Shown here: positions 18,719 to 27,257 of the stretch, one piece after another
Position numbering within the stretch: the stretch's first letter is position 1
Layout of the letters: each line of letters opens with the position of its first letter
Assembly: GCA_958295835.1 (NCBI GenBank)
Contig: OY282378.1
Location: forward strand, 5,419,694 to 5,483,693
Length of the DNA: 64,000 nt
Reading direction: 5' to 3'
Source: an uncultured Gammaproteobacteria bacterium
GTDB lineage: Bacteria > Pseudomonadota > Gammaproteobacteria > HK1
Made by a program: the position numbers and the translations under genes
Notes under the pieces: generated by a model
Told to the model about the DNA's origin: nothing
What the model saw: only the letters and a program-made list of their open reading frames with translations
The model's database searches: none

Positions 18719-19702
18719 TCACTGCTGTCCCATAACGTTCAGGTAAATTTCAGCCTGAATTGCGGCGGTGGATCTGGGGGTGTTGATTGTGTCGCCAGAA
18801 GGTCCATCATCGCACGACGATCGAACAGGTTCAGTTGAAGCACCCGCAGAATCTCGTGCAAACTCCAACTCAGTCGGTTGACGAACTTGATGTAAGAAAG
18901 CAACAGATACACGCACATCGCAATCCAGAGCTGCGTCAGTACTGCATTGCGCTATGTACCGACAAAGATCTTCACCTTCAGGTGTTGCTTGATCCACCTG
19001 AAAACAGCTCTATCTGCCATCTTGCCTTGTAAATATCCGCAATGGTCTTCGCCTACAAGTCGAAGCTGTTCGTCATGAAGACGTAGTGTTTGTCCGTCTC
19101 AGCGTCCCGGTATCCGATTCGGCGCAACGTCCCAGGATACCTCTTCGCGCCATGCGTACTCGTCAACACTATGATTTGGTCGCAGGTGATGCCTTGCCTT
19201 GGCTTGACCGCACGACGTTCCCGAACCGCATACCTGACCTCCTTCTTCATGCGGGTGACAAGAGAAATACCCTGTGTATTCAGGTGGTTGAGCCACGCGA
19301 AGTCCACGTACGCGCGGTCCGCCACCACGATGTTTCTTCTCGGCAACTCCAGCGCACGCGCCGCCTCGATATCCGATGTCTTGCCGTCGGTGATACGTAC
19401 AAAGGTCGGCAGATATCCACCATGGTCATGCCCACATGCAACTTCACCGCCCCGACAACTGCGCCATGAACATCGCCACAAACTGGTTCCAGCGCGTCAT
19501 CTCGCGCAGCTTCCGCCCCTTGTGGTGCTGCGCCGCATCCCTCTCGAATTCATGTCTCGGCTCTAGCTTGAGAAATTGCGCCAGCACGGTATTATTGTAG
19601 GCCATGGATCTCCAGTGATTTGGTTGCTTTTGGCAAACTCAATCATAACATCACAGGACGATTCAGGTCCTCTTCCCCTCACACTTTGTGGGACAGCAAT
19701 GA
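18719..19702 (-). mobile_element. Internally deleted IS4-family element
   Basis: Near-perfect terminal inverted repeats, about 15 bp containing TGCTGTCCCA, lie at 18720-18735 and 19687-19702. Between them is a broken minus-strand transposase. At about 980 bp it is shorter than a complete IS4-group element and cannot move by itself. Confidence 0.8.
18722..19604 (-). pseudogene. IS4-family transposase, degenerate
   Basis: Pieces in transcription order are: MAYNNTVLAQFLKLEPRHEF to FVAMFMAQLSGR (N-terminus from 19604); after an internal deletion, ITDGKTSDIEAARALELP and NIVVADRAYVDFAWLNHL with the second catalytic Asp; then, beyond a stop, IADIYKARWQIELF and WIKQHLKVKIFVGT with the catalytic Glu region. 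The last piece ends in a Pro-rich tail. At least two in-frame stops and a frameshift make it a pseudogene. Confidence 0.8.
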
Positions 19703-19703
19703 T

Positions 19704-19740
19704 AATGGACGCGGAATCGTTACCGACTGGAGAAATTGCC
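19704..19740 (+). repeat. 37-bp direct repeat, copy 2
   Basis: This second copy of the 18328-18364 sequence abuts the right end of the IS4 remnant. Its GGAG serves the ATG at 19741. Confidence 0.9.
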
Positions 19741-20748
19741 ATGACGACAGTGAAATATGCGCGCTACGAGCGCGCACCTTCGGACGAGTTGAAGAATCTC
19801 CTGCGCCCAGGAAAATTTCTCGCCCCGCTCCTCATTCGCGGAAACCACAACAACCTTGATCTCCATTTTCGTCCCGGGGACAATGTCAAAATCTACCGCG
19901 GCCTTACGAGTTTACTCGAATTACACCTCAAGAGGAATAATCAAGTTACTCTCACTGCACATGAAACATACAAAAACCAAGAATGTTCTGGAGAACTCTT
20001 CACTACATGGGAGATCGATGATCATAGATTCGAGAAGGTATTGGATGGATATTTGAATAATGTGAAAGTGGATGAACGACATACCAAAGGAGAGGGCGAT
20101 GTACAGACACGCTGGGAACGAGTTGCAGAATATCAGCATCATCTATGGAAATTCCATCCCTGGATTCCCTTTGATCGAGAAGCTAGGTTGGACTACTCCT
20201 TAGCACTCGATCTGAAGAAAGAAATGGATCTAAGGGATGGAAATCCGAGAGGGAAGATTGATCAGCTTGCTGTTGATCCAAAAGGTAATCTGGTTCTTCT
20301 CGAACTCAAGGACAGCGGAAGCAAAGATCTGAAGTCTATCTATTATGCACCACACCAGATTCTAGAGTACATCAAGGAATGGCACTATGCTTTCGGAGGA
20401 TCCGAAATACGGAATCAGATACAGAAATTGATCGACGCGCGCAAGGAATTGGGGCTCACGCCTGATAATGTTCCTCAGCTTGGGGGAGGCATTCGGGCAG
20501 CGATCTGTTTTGGTAACTACCGCCACAGCAACCCACCACGAACGCCCGAGGAGCCGCCAATGTTCGAAGTGAAACGCCGCTATCATGAAGCGCTTGATGA
20601 CGCCAATTCGAAACTTCCCTCTGGTGTTCCTCCGATCGAAACATGGAAACTCGATGAGAAAGGTCCCTATCAGGTCGTCAGGAGCATCCATCGTCGCCCA
20701 TCAGCTACGCCGGGTGAGTCTCGCCGGCAGCCGGGTGACGTATCTTGA
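19741..20748 (+). CDS. Putative PD-(D/E)XK nuclease-like protein, AT-rich
   Basis: The 335-residue protein has a stretch typical of PD-(D/E)XK enzymes in its centre: GKIDQLAVDPKGNLVLLELK (D...E-x-K, about residues 175-200) followed by APHQILEYIKEW. The N-terminal half, MTTVKYARYERAPSDELKNL onward, is unrecognised. The start is set by a Shine-Dalgarno inside the 37-bp repeat. The coding sequence is clearly AT-richer than the chromosome around it, with AAA and GAT codons frequent, which implies recent transfer. Removing the GIY-YIG/IS4 insert would place this gene directly after the 17391 nuclease, so they probably were one two-gene unit. Function is inferred only from the nuclease signature. 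Confidence 0.6.
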   Translation: MTTVKYARYERAPSDELKNLLRPGKFLAPLLIRGNHNNLDLHFRPGDNVKIYRGLTSLLELHLKRNNQVTLTAHETYKNQECSGELFTTWEIDDHRFEKVLDGYLNNVKVDERHTKGEGDVQTRWERVAEYQHHLWKFHPWIPFDREARLDYSLALDLKKEMDLRDGNPRGKIDQLAVDPKGNLVLLELKDSGSKDLKSIYYAPHQILEYIKEWHYAFGGSEIRNQIQKLIDARKELGLTPDNVPQLGGGIRAAICFGNYRHSNPPRTPEEPPMFEVKRRYHEALDDANSKLPSGVPPIETWKLDEKGPYQVVRSIHRRPSATPGESRRQPGDVS

Positions 20749-21062
20749 CGTGATGGCCCATGATCTCAACCTCGCGCCGCGGCGCGGATGGTCGTCCGCC
20801 GCCTGGGCTCGCGGGCCGTGAGCCGGAGGGTTGAGAACGTCTCCGACGGCGTCGAGAGCGTGAGAATAGGCGAAATACCCCGGCGCTCCGTGGGGGGCGT
20901 GAAGATGGGGAAGTGGGGCGCGAAGGCGTGCGTTGCGCACCGGCAGGCGGGGTGAGGGGTGTGTGATCGCAGGGTCAGGGGTCTTCGAGGTCCGGTGTGG
21001 TGAAAGGTGGTGTGCGGGTGGCGAGTCAGTAAACGCTGGCCTCGATATCGGCACGCTCGGTA
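20749..21062. other. Intergenic, GC-rich, nothing recognised
   Basis: This 314-bp gap separates the AT-rich nuclease gene from the convergent vapC. I see no gene or strong hairpin. Confidence 0.4.
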
Positions 21063-21491
21063 TCAGATCACGATCAGGGAGGCATCGCTCGCCCGGCGGA
21101 CGGCCGCCAACGGCACCGACTTGTCGAGGGTGACCAATCGGGCATCATGCACGACGGCGAGCGCCAAGAGATAAACGTCCGTCAACTGCCGAGGACCGAA
21201 CAACTGCCGGTGGGCCACAACCGAATCGTCGAGCAGACTGACGTCGTCGGCGATAAACTGGTGATATGGCGTGGAAACGGCCGCTCGCAGACGTGCCACG
21301 GCCTCGGAAACATCCAGTGCGTTCGGATACCGTGGCTGGGAAATGATGCGAATGCAGCCGTTCTGAGTCAGAGGGCAAGATACCCATCCCAGATCGATGT
21401 GGCCTCCGAACCACTCTGAAGCCGCCGCATGATGGGTGTGATTCTCGTCGAGCAAGGCAATGAGGACGTTGACGTCGAGCAACGCCCTCAC
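21063..21491 (-). CDS. vapC: VapC-type PIN-domain toxin
   Basis: The 142-residue PIN-domain RNase is the probable toxin of a type II pair. The first acidic residues are in RALLDVNVLIALLDENH, a central conserved region is TDVYLLALAVVHDARLVTLD (with the third and fourth acidic residues), and the C-terminus ends in SLIVI. Length is normal. It lies 3 nt downstream of its antitoxin gene on the same strand, consistent with one transcript and autorepression by the complex. VapC toxins cut tRNA or rRNA; the target here is unknown. Confidence 0.85.
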   Translation of the reverse strand: MRALLDVNVLIALLDENHTHHAAASEWFGGHIDLGWVSCPLTQNGCIRIISQPRYPNALDVSEAVARLRAAVSTPYHQFIADDVSLLDDSVVAHRQLFGPRQLTDVYLLALAVVHDARLVTLDKSVPLAAVRRASDASLIVI

Positions 21492-21494
21492 GAA

Positions 21495-21740
21495 TCAGAC
21501 CCCCATCTCTTCGCGAAGCCCGTCAACGAGCTCGTTGGTGACGACGGCGCCGCCCGCCGGAATGGGTTTGAATCCATACAGATCGCGTCGTGGTTGTTCG
21601 GCTGTTACCGGGGGCGTCCGCGTGCGCAACGCCTCTCGCATCAGCTCCGACACAAACTGCCCCGCGGTCTTCCTTTCGCGCCTTGCGAGCTGCTTCGCGG
21701 TTGCAAGGACATCGTTGTCGATATCGAGCGTAGTGCGCAT
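21495..21740 (-). CDS. vapB: VapB-type ribbon-helix-helix antitoxin
   Basis: This 81-residue antitoxin opens with the strand-helix-helix MRTTLDIDNDVLATAKQLAR, a DNA-binding ribbon-helix-helix. It ends in a flexible tail (GLREEMGV) that should bind the toxin. The ATG at 21740 is preceded by GGGAGA at proper distance; the frame is open upstream but without homology. It stands just before vapC, as expected. Confidence 0.8.
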   Translation of the reverse strand: MRTTLDIDNDVLATAKQLARRERKTAGQFVSELMREALRTRTPPVTAEQPRRDLYGFKPIPAGGAVVTNELVDGLREEMGV

Positions 21741-22112
21741 CGAGCGTCTCCCGCATGATCGCCTGTCACCACCGCCGCGTGCCTCCCGGCAGCGACACTT
21801 GACGCAGGCGCCGTCGTGGCGCGGCAGTTGCGACAGCCGCCCGAAGCCAGCTATTGTCGTTCGCTCGCCGACCGTCAATGCGTATGGTCGTGTTCCTTGA
21901 AGTATAGCGCCTCGTACTCCGTATCCCGAGATCAGCTCGCCGCACCGATGGGACTGACGCCCGACTCTGAACCGGGAGCGGTCAAGGCGTCAAGTGCCCA
22001 TCCGGTGGGCGGTGACTCCGGGAGCGAGTGCCCCGTTTTGCCGGACCGGCGATCCCGTGTGCAGGCTGATCGGTCGAGCCTGGCGACCGCCGCCTTCCAC
22101 CGCCGGACCAGA

Positions 22113-22314
22113 AGGAGCTGGACATGCTCGTCGACGTCGCCGACAACATCGAGGGCCGCACCATCTGTGCCTTGGGCGACGCCGCGGCCTGGCCGGTGCA
22201 GGGCTTCCTGCGCCACTTCCGCGACGAGTTCCAGTACCACGTCGATCACGGGTCTTTCCCGCCGGGGGTGCGGGAGGCGGCGTGATCTCGAAGAGGAGCC
22301 CGCAATTACCGGCC
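22113..22314 (+). repeat. Direct repeat copy 2: nuoF 3' fragment
   Basis: It encodes the nuoF tail in frame: KELDMLVDVADNIEGRTICA, then LGDAAAWPVQGFLRHFRDEF to the stop. It lacks everything before, so it is a non-functional fragment. About 8 bp are missing near the stop compared with copy 1. Confidence 0.9.
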
Positions 22315-22445
22315 TGAAGGCCCTGCACGACGGTCGCGTCGATGACTCGCCGTGATGTGGCCCGGTTGCGGCGATCGCGTCAGCGGATAGACTGAACCGG
22401 CGAATCAGAACCCGAATCAGCCAGTCGGTACGGAGGGAGTCCGAC

Positions 22446-22790
22446 ATGTGCCAGATCTTCGCCGGCCAACCGCGAAGCAGTTACCGTCAAGTGACCCGCT
22501 CCTGTCGCCTCCACGGCCACTCCACCAGCGTGCGCCTGGAAGCGAAGTTCTGGGAGATCATCGACGAGATCGCCACCGCCCAGGATATGACCACCTCTCG
22601 GTTCCTGGCCCTCGTCCACGACGAGGTGGAGGAAATCCACGGCAGCGTGGACAACTTCGCCTCCCTGCTGCGCTGTGCCTGTCTGCTGTACCTCCGGAAG
22701 CCGCGCCACACCATCGCGGCCGCGCACGGCGAGCTTCCGCGGCAGTCGGGGGCGGGCGCGGCCGTTTCTCTCGATGGGGTAGCGGACTAA
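22446..22790 (+). CDS. Ribbon-helix-helix domain protein (RHH_4 type)
   Basis: The 114-residue protein carries the pattern of the RHH_4 family: MCQIFAGQPRSSYRQVTRSC, then HGHSTSVRLEAKFWEIIDEI and MTTSRFLALVHDEVEEIHG. The N-terminal strand followed by two helices should form a dimeric DNA-binding unit, so a small transcriptional regulator is likely. It lies 60 bp before a glyoxalase-fold gene on the same strand. The C-terminal 25 residues are low complexity. Confidence 0.75.
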   Translation: MCQIFAGQPRSSYRQVTRSCRLHGHSTSVRLEAKFWEIIDEIATAQDMTTSRFLALVHDEVEEIHGSVDNFASLLRCACLLYLRKPRHTIAAAHGELPRQSGAGAAVSLDGVAD

Positions 22791-22849
22791 CACCCGCCGC
22801 CCGCGCGGCGGCGATAGGCTCATCCTCGGTCCATCCGGAGGAGACGTCC

Positions 22850-23245
22850 ATGGCCAAGGCCATCCACACCATGATCCGCGTGCTGGACCTCGACCGGTCG
22901 ATCGACTTCTACCGGCGCGCCTTCGGCCTCGACGTCGCCGACCGGTTCGACTTCGACGGCTTCACGCTGGTCTACCTCCGCAACGAGGAGAACGACTTCG
23001 AGCTCGAGCTGACCTGGAACGAAGGTCAGGAAGAGGGATACACCCACGGTAGCGGCTACGGCCACGTCGCCATGTGCGTCGGCGACTGCAAGGCCGAGCA
23101 CGAACGCTTCGAGCGGGAGGGCCTGAGCCCGAACCCGGTGAAGGAGTTCCACCGCGACGGCGCACTCATGGCCCGGTTCTTCTTCGTGCAGGACCCCGAC
23201 GGCTACAAGATCGAGGTGCTGGAGCGGCACGGACGCTACCGGTAG
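22850..23245 (+). CDS. Glyoxalase/VOC-fold protein, lactoylglutathione-lyase-like
   Basis: The 131-residue protein reads MAKAIHTMIRVLDLDRSIDF, then YRRAFGL and GYGHVAMCVGD, ending FFVQDPDGYKIEVLER. This is the two-module VOC fold of glyoxalase I-like enzymes. Metal ligands would be His7, Glu53 (FELELTW), His74 region and the terminal Glu in YKIEVLE, as in GloA. The start is ATG 22850 preceded by GGAG. It probably detoxifies an alpha-ketoaldehyde-glutathione adduct, but VOC enzymes vary in substrate and it may not be GloA itself. Confidence 0.75.
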   Translation: MAKAIHTMIRVLDLDRSIDFYRRAFGLDVADRFDFDGFTLVYLRNEENDFELELTWNEGQEEGYTHGSGYGHVAMCVGDCKAEHERFEREGLSPNPVKEFHRDGALMARFFFVQDPDGYKIEVLERHGRYR

Positions 23246-23576
23246 CGGCGGGGGTACAACGGAAGGCGTGAGGGAGCGACCGGACCGTTCCATGGATCCA
23301 CTACCGCGTCGTCATGGAACCACCACCGCGGGCGCGGCTGCTCCCGAGATCCGGCGCACGCGCGCTCCCGGTGCTCCACGCGTTATTCCCGCCTGCCCGT
23401 TCTCCGATCCTCGCAAAGCGTCTTGTCGAGCGTTTTCCCGGGCGTCCCGGCGCCCTCGCTACGAGAGTCCACCAACGAATCCGGGCCCGCGGACGGCATC
23501 GGGCAGGCATCTTCCACCCGACCTCGACACCCACCGGGAGGAATCACCCCGATATCTCATACAGGAGGAGTAGAAG
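23246..23576. other. Upstream region of the dehydrogenase pair
   Basis: This 331-bp stretch has no recognised gene. It ends in a strong Shine-Dalgarno (AGGAGGAG, 23563-23570) before the ATG at 23577, so the promoter of the dehydrogenase pair should lie here, but I cannot identify its boxes. Confidence 0.4.
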
Positions 23577-24131
23577 ATGAGACGACGAGCCATGAACCGG
23601 CGACGGTTCCTGCATCTCACCGGCGGCTCCGCGGCGGGAGCGGCCATGCTGGCCGCGGGGGTAGGGTTGACGGCCACCTCGCCCGGCGCCTGGGCCCTCG
23701 CGCTGTCGAGCCTCGACCCGCATCAAGGAAGGACTCTGCTCAAGGTCGCGCGCCACGTTTTTCCGCACGGCACCCTGGACGACGTCTACTACGCCGGGGT
23801 CGTGGAGGCGCTCGACGGCGAAGCGGCCGCGAACCCCGCCGCCGCGACGCTGCTCGCGGACGGCGTGAAGACCCTGGATGCGGCCACCGGCATGCAGTGG
23901 ATCGATCTCTCCGAGGGCTATCAGCGCGAGATCCTGGAAGGTCCTGGCCGTGCGCTGCTCGACAAGGTAAAGGGCAACGCGGTGGTCTCCCTGTACAACA
24001 ACCCGCTCGTGTGGAGGCACTTCGGCTACGAGGGCCCCTCGGCGCGGCACGGGGGTTACATCAACCGCGGCTTCGACGATCTGGCATGGCTGCCGGATCC
24101 GGACGAGCAGGCCAGCCCACGACCGGCGTGA
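23577..24131 (+). CDS. Tat-exported gluconate 2-dehydrogenase subunit 3-like protein
   Basis: The 184-residue protein has a twin-arginine signal, NRRRFLHLTGGSAAG, followed by a hydrophobic run and an Ala-rich cleavage region near residue 40. The mature part resembles the small (gamma) subunit of gluconate 2-dehydrogenase-type enzymes, with HVFPHGTLDDVYYAGVV and YNNPLVWRHFGYEGPS. In that family this subunit carries the folded flavoprotein across the membrane by the Tat pathway. It is followed 16 nt later by the flavoprotein, so the two form one unit. Confidence 0.8.
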   Translation: MRRRAMNRRRFLHLTGGSAAGAAMLAAGVGLTATSPGAWALALSSLDPHQGRTLLKVARHVFPHGTLDDVYYAGVVEALDGEAAANPAAATLLADGVKTLDAATGMQWIDLSEGYQREILEGPGRALLDKVKGNAVVSLYNNPLVWRHFGYEGPSARHGGYINRGFDDLAWLPDPDEQASPRPA

Positions 24132-24147
24132 AGGGAGGATTCGAGAC

Positions 24148-25713
24148 ATGGCGAAATTCGACGACAACGACGGCGTGGTGGTGGTCATCGGCTCCGGGGC
24201 CGGAGGGGGCACCCTCGCCAACGAGCTATGCCAGAAGGGCATCAAGGTGGTGCTTCTCGAGGCCGGCAAGCACTACGGCATCGGCGACTTCACCAACGAC
24301 GAGTGGAACGCCTTCGGGCAACTCTCCTGGCTCGACATGCGCACCACCTCCGGAAGCTGGCGGGTGGCGAAGGACTTCCCCAACCTGCCCGCGTGGATCT
24401 GCAAGACCGTGGGGGGCTCCACCACGCACTGGGCGGGCGCAAGCCTTCGCTTCCAGGAGCACGAGTTCAGGGTCCGGTCCGTCTACGGCGACGTCGACGG
24501 TGCGGCCCTCCTCGACTGGCCGCTGAGCTTGGCGGATCTGGAGCCCTGGTACGCCAGGGCCGAGGACAAGATGGGGGTCACCCGGACCCACGGCATCCCC
24601 GGCCTTCCCGGCAACAATAATTTCAAGGTCATGTGGAACGGCGCCAAACGCCTCGGCTACAAGGGGGTGCACACGGGGCGCATGGCCATCAACAGCCGGC
24701 CCCGGGACGGACGCGCCGCCTGCCAGCAACTCGGATTCTGCTTCCAGGGCTGCAAGACGGGCGCCAAGTGGTCGACCCTGTACACGGAGATCCCGAAAGC
24801 CGAGGCCACCGGCAACCTGGACCTTCGCCCCGAGAGCCAGGTGCTCACCATCACCCACGACGAGCAGGGGATGGTCGATGGCGTGGTGTACGCGGACAAG
24901 GACGGCAGCCGGCACCGCCAGGCCGCGCGGGTGGTGTGCGTGGCGGGTAATTCCATCGAGAGTCCGCGGCTGCTGCTCAACTCCGCCTCGTCGAAGTTCC
25001 CCGACGGGCTCGCCAACTCGTCGGGCCAGGTGGGGAAGAACTACATGCGTCACATGACCGGCTCGGTGTACGCCACCTTCGACAAGCCGGTGAACATGTA
25101 TCGCGGCACCACCATGGCCGGGATCGTCACCGACGAGAGCATCAACGACCCGAGCCGGGGGTTCGTGGGCGGCTACGAGATGGAGACCCTGGCTCTCGGG
25201 GTGCCTTTCATGGCCGCGTTCCTCGACCCGGGCGCCTACGGGCCGCTGTTCACCGACGCGCTCGACCACTACGACCACATGGCGGGCATGTGGCTGGTGG
25301 GCGAGGACATGCCCCAGGAATCGAACGCGATCACGTTGCATCCCACCGAGAAGGACCAGTACGGCCTGCCGGTGCCCAACGTGCACTTCGACGACCATCC
25401 CAATGACGTCGCCATGCGCAGCCATGCCTACCGCCAGGGCTCGGCGGTGTACGACGCGGTGGGCGCCATCCGTGCCTACGAAGTGCCGCCTTATCCCTCG
25501 ACACATAACCTCGGGACCAACCGCATGAGCGCCAACGCCTCCGATGGTGTGGTGAACAAGTGGGGGCAGGCACACGACGTGAAGAACCTGTTCGTCAGCG
25601 ACGGCAGCGTGTTCACCACCGGCGGGGCGGAGAACCCGACCCTGACCATCGTCACCCTGGCGATCCGTCAGGCCGACTACATCGCCGGCGAAATGAGCAG
25701 GCAGTCTCTGTAG
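24148..25713 (+). CDS. GMC-family FAD dehydrogenase (gluconate dehydrogenase-like large subunit)
   Basis: This is a 521-residue GMC oxidoreductase. The FAD-binding Rossmann motif is VVVIGSGAGGGTLANELCQK at residues 11-30. VGGSTTHWAG near 90 and the C-terminal HNLGTNRM ... GAENPTLTIVTLAIRQADYI are family signatures, with the last region carrying the active-site Asn. It has no signal of its own and should be exported with the Tat subunit upstream. Its periplasmic reaction would be oxidation of a sugar acid or polyol with electrons passed to the respiratory chain. The usual third component, a multi-haem cytochrome c, is not encoded next to it. Confidence 0.85.
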   Translation: MAKFDDNDGVVVVIGSGAGGGTLANELCQKGIKVVLLEAGKHYGIGDFTNDEWNAFGQLSWLDMRTTSGSWRVAKDFPNLPAWICKTVGGSTTHWAGASLRFQEHEFRVRSVYGDVDGAALLDWPLSLADLEPWYARAEDKMGVTRTHGIPGLPGNNNFKVMWNGAKRLGYKGVHTGRMAINSRPRDGRAACQQLGFCFQGCKTGAKWSTLYTEIPKAEATGNLDLRPESQVLTITHDEQGMVDGVVYADKDGSRHRQAARVVCVAGNSIESPRLLLNSASSKFPDGLANSSGQVGKNYMRHMTGSVYATFDKPVNMYRGTTMAGIVTDESINDPSRGFVGGYEMETLALGVPFMAAFLDPGAYGPLFTDALDHYDHMAGMWLVGEDMPQESNAITLHPTEKDQYGLPVPNVHFDDHPNDVAMRSHAYRQGSAVYDAVGAIRAYEVPPYPSTHNLGTNRMSANASDGVVNKWGQAHDVKNLFVSDGSVFTTGGAENPTLTIVTLAIRQADYIAGEMSRQSL

Positions 25714-25746
25714 GGAGCTCCACAGGGGAATCCTCCCGCTCGTTCG

Positions 25747-25776
25747 TGTCCCCGGGGCGGCCTGGCCCCGGGGACG
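25747..25776 (+). terminator. GC-rich hairpin after the GMC dehydrogenase gene
   Basis: Arms GTCCCCGGGG (25748-25757) and CCCCGGGGAC (25766-25775) enclose an 8-nt loop whose outer bases can also pair. There is no T-run, so it may stop RNA decay rather than transcription. Confidence 0.4.
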
Positions 25777-25883
25777 CTTCGTCCGGGCCGCCGAACGACA
25801 CGGCAGGAACCCGCTCCGCCGCCGGCCGCCACGTGTCTTCCTCCCGGCGAGCCGCCGATGTCTCGCCTGCCGCTGCTTCGCGT

Positions 25884-27032
25884 CTACAGACTCCGGAGAT
25901 AGGAGGTCATCACCGGGTCTACCAGAACCCATCGTCCGTCGTCGTCGCGCCGGATCAGATCTTCCTGCTCCAGTACTACCCTGGCCCGGTTTCCCGTGGA
26001 CGTGGGCAGCCGGAGGGGGGACAGGAATTCGAGCGACGCCGGGTGCTCGACGCCGCCTCGGGTCCGGGCGACCGCCTTCAGCAGAGCACGCTGGCTCGGC
26101 GCCAGGCGAACCAGTCGGCCGGCTGCGACGCGCTTGTCCTCGTCGACGATCCTGGACCAGGCGGCATCGACCGCCTCGACCGAGGGTGGCCGTTCGCCGC
26201 CCCACAGCCGGGCGCAGAGAGCGTTGACGTAGTAGGGGTGCCGGGTCGTGGTCGCGAGGATCCGATCGATGGCGGCGTCCGCGACCGGACTGCGCCAGCG
26301 CGATATGCCCGCTTGCCGCATGAAAGCCCGGTAGTCGGCCGCGCCGATGCGATCGAGGGTCATCTTTCGACACAGGCGGTACAGCGGCCGGTCTTCATCC
26401 TCGAACATCGACGCCAGCAAATGTCTCTGGCTGCCCGCGAACAGGTACGTGACGTTTCGAGCCCTCTCCACCGCGTGCCGGACAGCGCCTTCCGGGCCAT
26501 GCCTCGCCGTCCCGGATTCGAGCTGGCCGAGCTGCTGGAACTCGTCGAGCACGATCACCGCCCGGCGCCGGTACATGCCCGCCGCCCGATCGAGTCCGAG
26601 CAGCATCTCGGCGATTCCCTGCATCGCCTGAGTCGGCGGCGACAGCCTGACGCCAAGGCCCATCGCGCCGAAGGAGAATTCGGGTTTCAACGCCCCGAAC
26701 GCCTCGGCGAGCTTCCCGCTCGATCTCCGGCCCTTCGGCACGATGCTGGCGCTGAGCCGCTCGACCGCCGTCCGGATTCGTACCTCCAGGTCCTGCACGT
26801 CATGCACGACGAGCAGATCGATCGTCGCCGCCACGACCTTGCGCCTGTTCCTCGCGAGATCCTGAAGCCCCTGCTCGACAAGGCTGGTCTTTCCCATGCG
26901 GCGCCGGCCCCAGAGCCACGTATGCGCGCCGGTGAGGACGTTCCGCGTGAGCTCGGCACGTTCCTCCTTCCGGTTGCAGTGTGCGGAGCCGGTGGCGACG
27001 CCGAGCGGGAACAGGTTGGGTTCGGGGGACAT
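25884..27032 (-). CDS. AAA-type P-loop ATPase with winged-helix tail
   Basis: The protein is about 382 residues and resembles the ATPase/transcription-regulator-like group (archaeal-ATPase type). Walker A is WGRRRMGKTSL near residue 42 and Walker B is RRAVIVLDEFQQLGQL near 160. A sensor-like FAGSQRHLL and an HPYYVNALCARLWGG helix follow, and the C-terminal ~80 residues look like a winged helix. The ATG at 27032 is chosen because AGGAG precedes it by 7 nt; an upstream in-frame ATG at 27074 lacks one. These proteins are thought to be STAND-like or mobile-element-associated; no partner gene is beside it. Confidence 0.7.
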   Translation of the reverse strand: MSPEPNLFPLGVATGSAHCNRKEERAELTRNVLTGAHTWLWGRRRMGKTSLVEQGLQDLARNRRKVVAATIDLLVVHDVQDLEVRIRTAVERLSASIVPKGRRSSGKLAEAFGALKPEFSFGAMGLGVRLSPPTQAMQGIAEMLLGLDRAAGMYRRRAVIVLDEFQQLGQLESGTARHGPEGAVRHAVERARNVTYLFAGSQRHLLASMFEDEDRPLYRLCRKMTLDRIGAADYRAFMRQAGISRWRSPVADAAIDRILATTTRHPYYVNALCARLWGGERPPSVEAVDAAWSRIVDEDKRVAAGRLVRLAPSQRALLKAVARTRGGVEHPASLEFLSPLRLPTSTGNRARVVLEQEDLIRRDDDGRWVLVDPVMTSYLRSL

Positions 27033-27257
27033 GTCGTCGCTCCTGGAGCGATACCCGTAGGCATTGGAACGCATCTACCCGATACAGCATACATGGTTGC
27101 CATATATCATGTTCCATAGATCACGGGAACCGGCATCCGCGATTCGCCCGCACGTGAAGCCGCGGACCCCGGAGCGGCCGAGGGGATGGAGCAGCGGGAA
27201 TGGCATCCCATCAGGAAGCGCAGGAGGGAGAGAGGGCGCGGGCAGCCGGGAGTTCAC

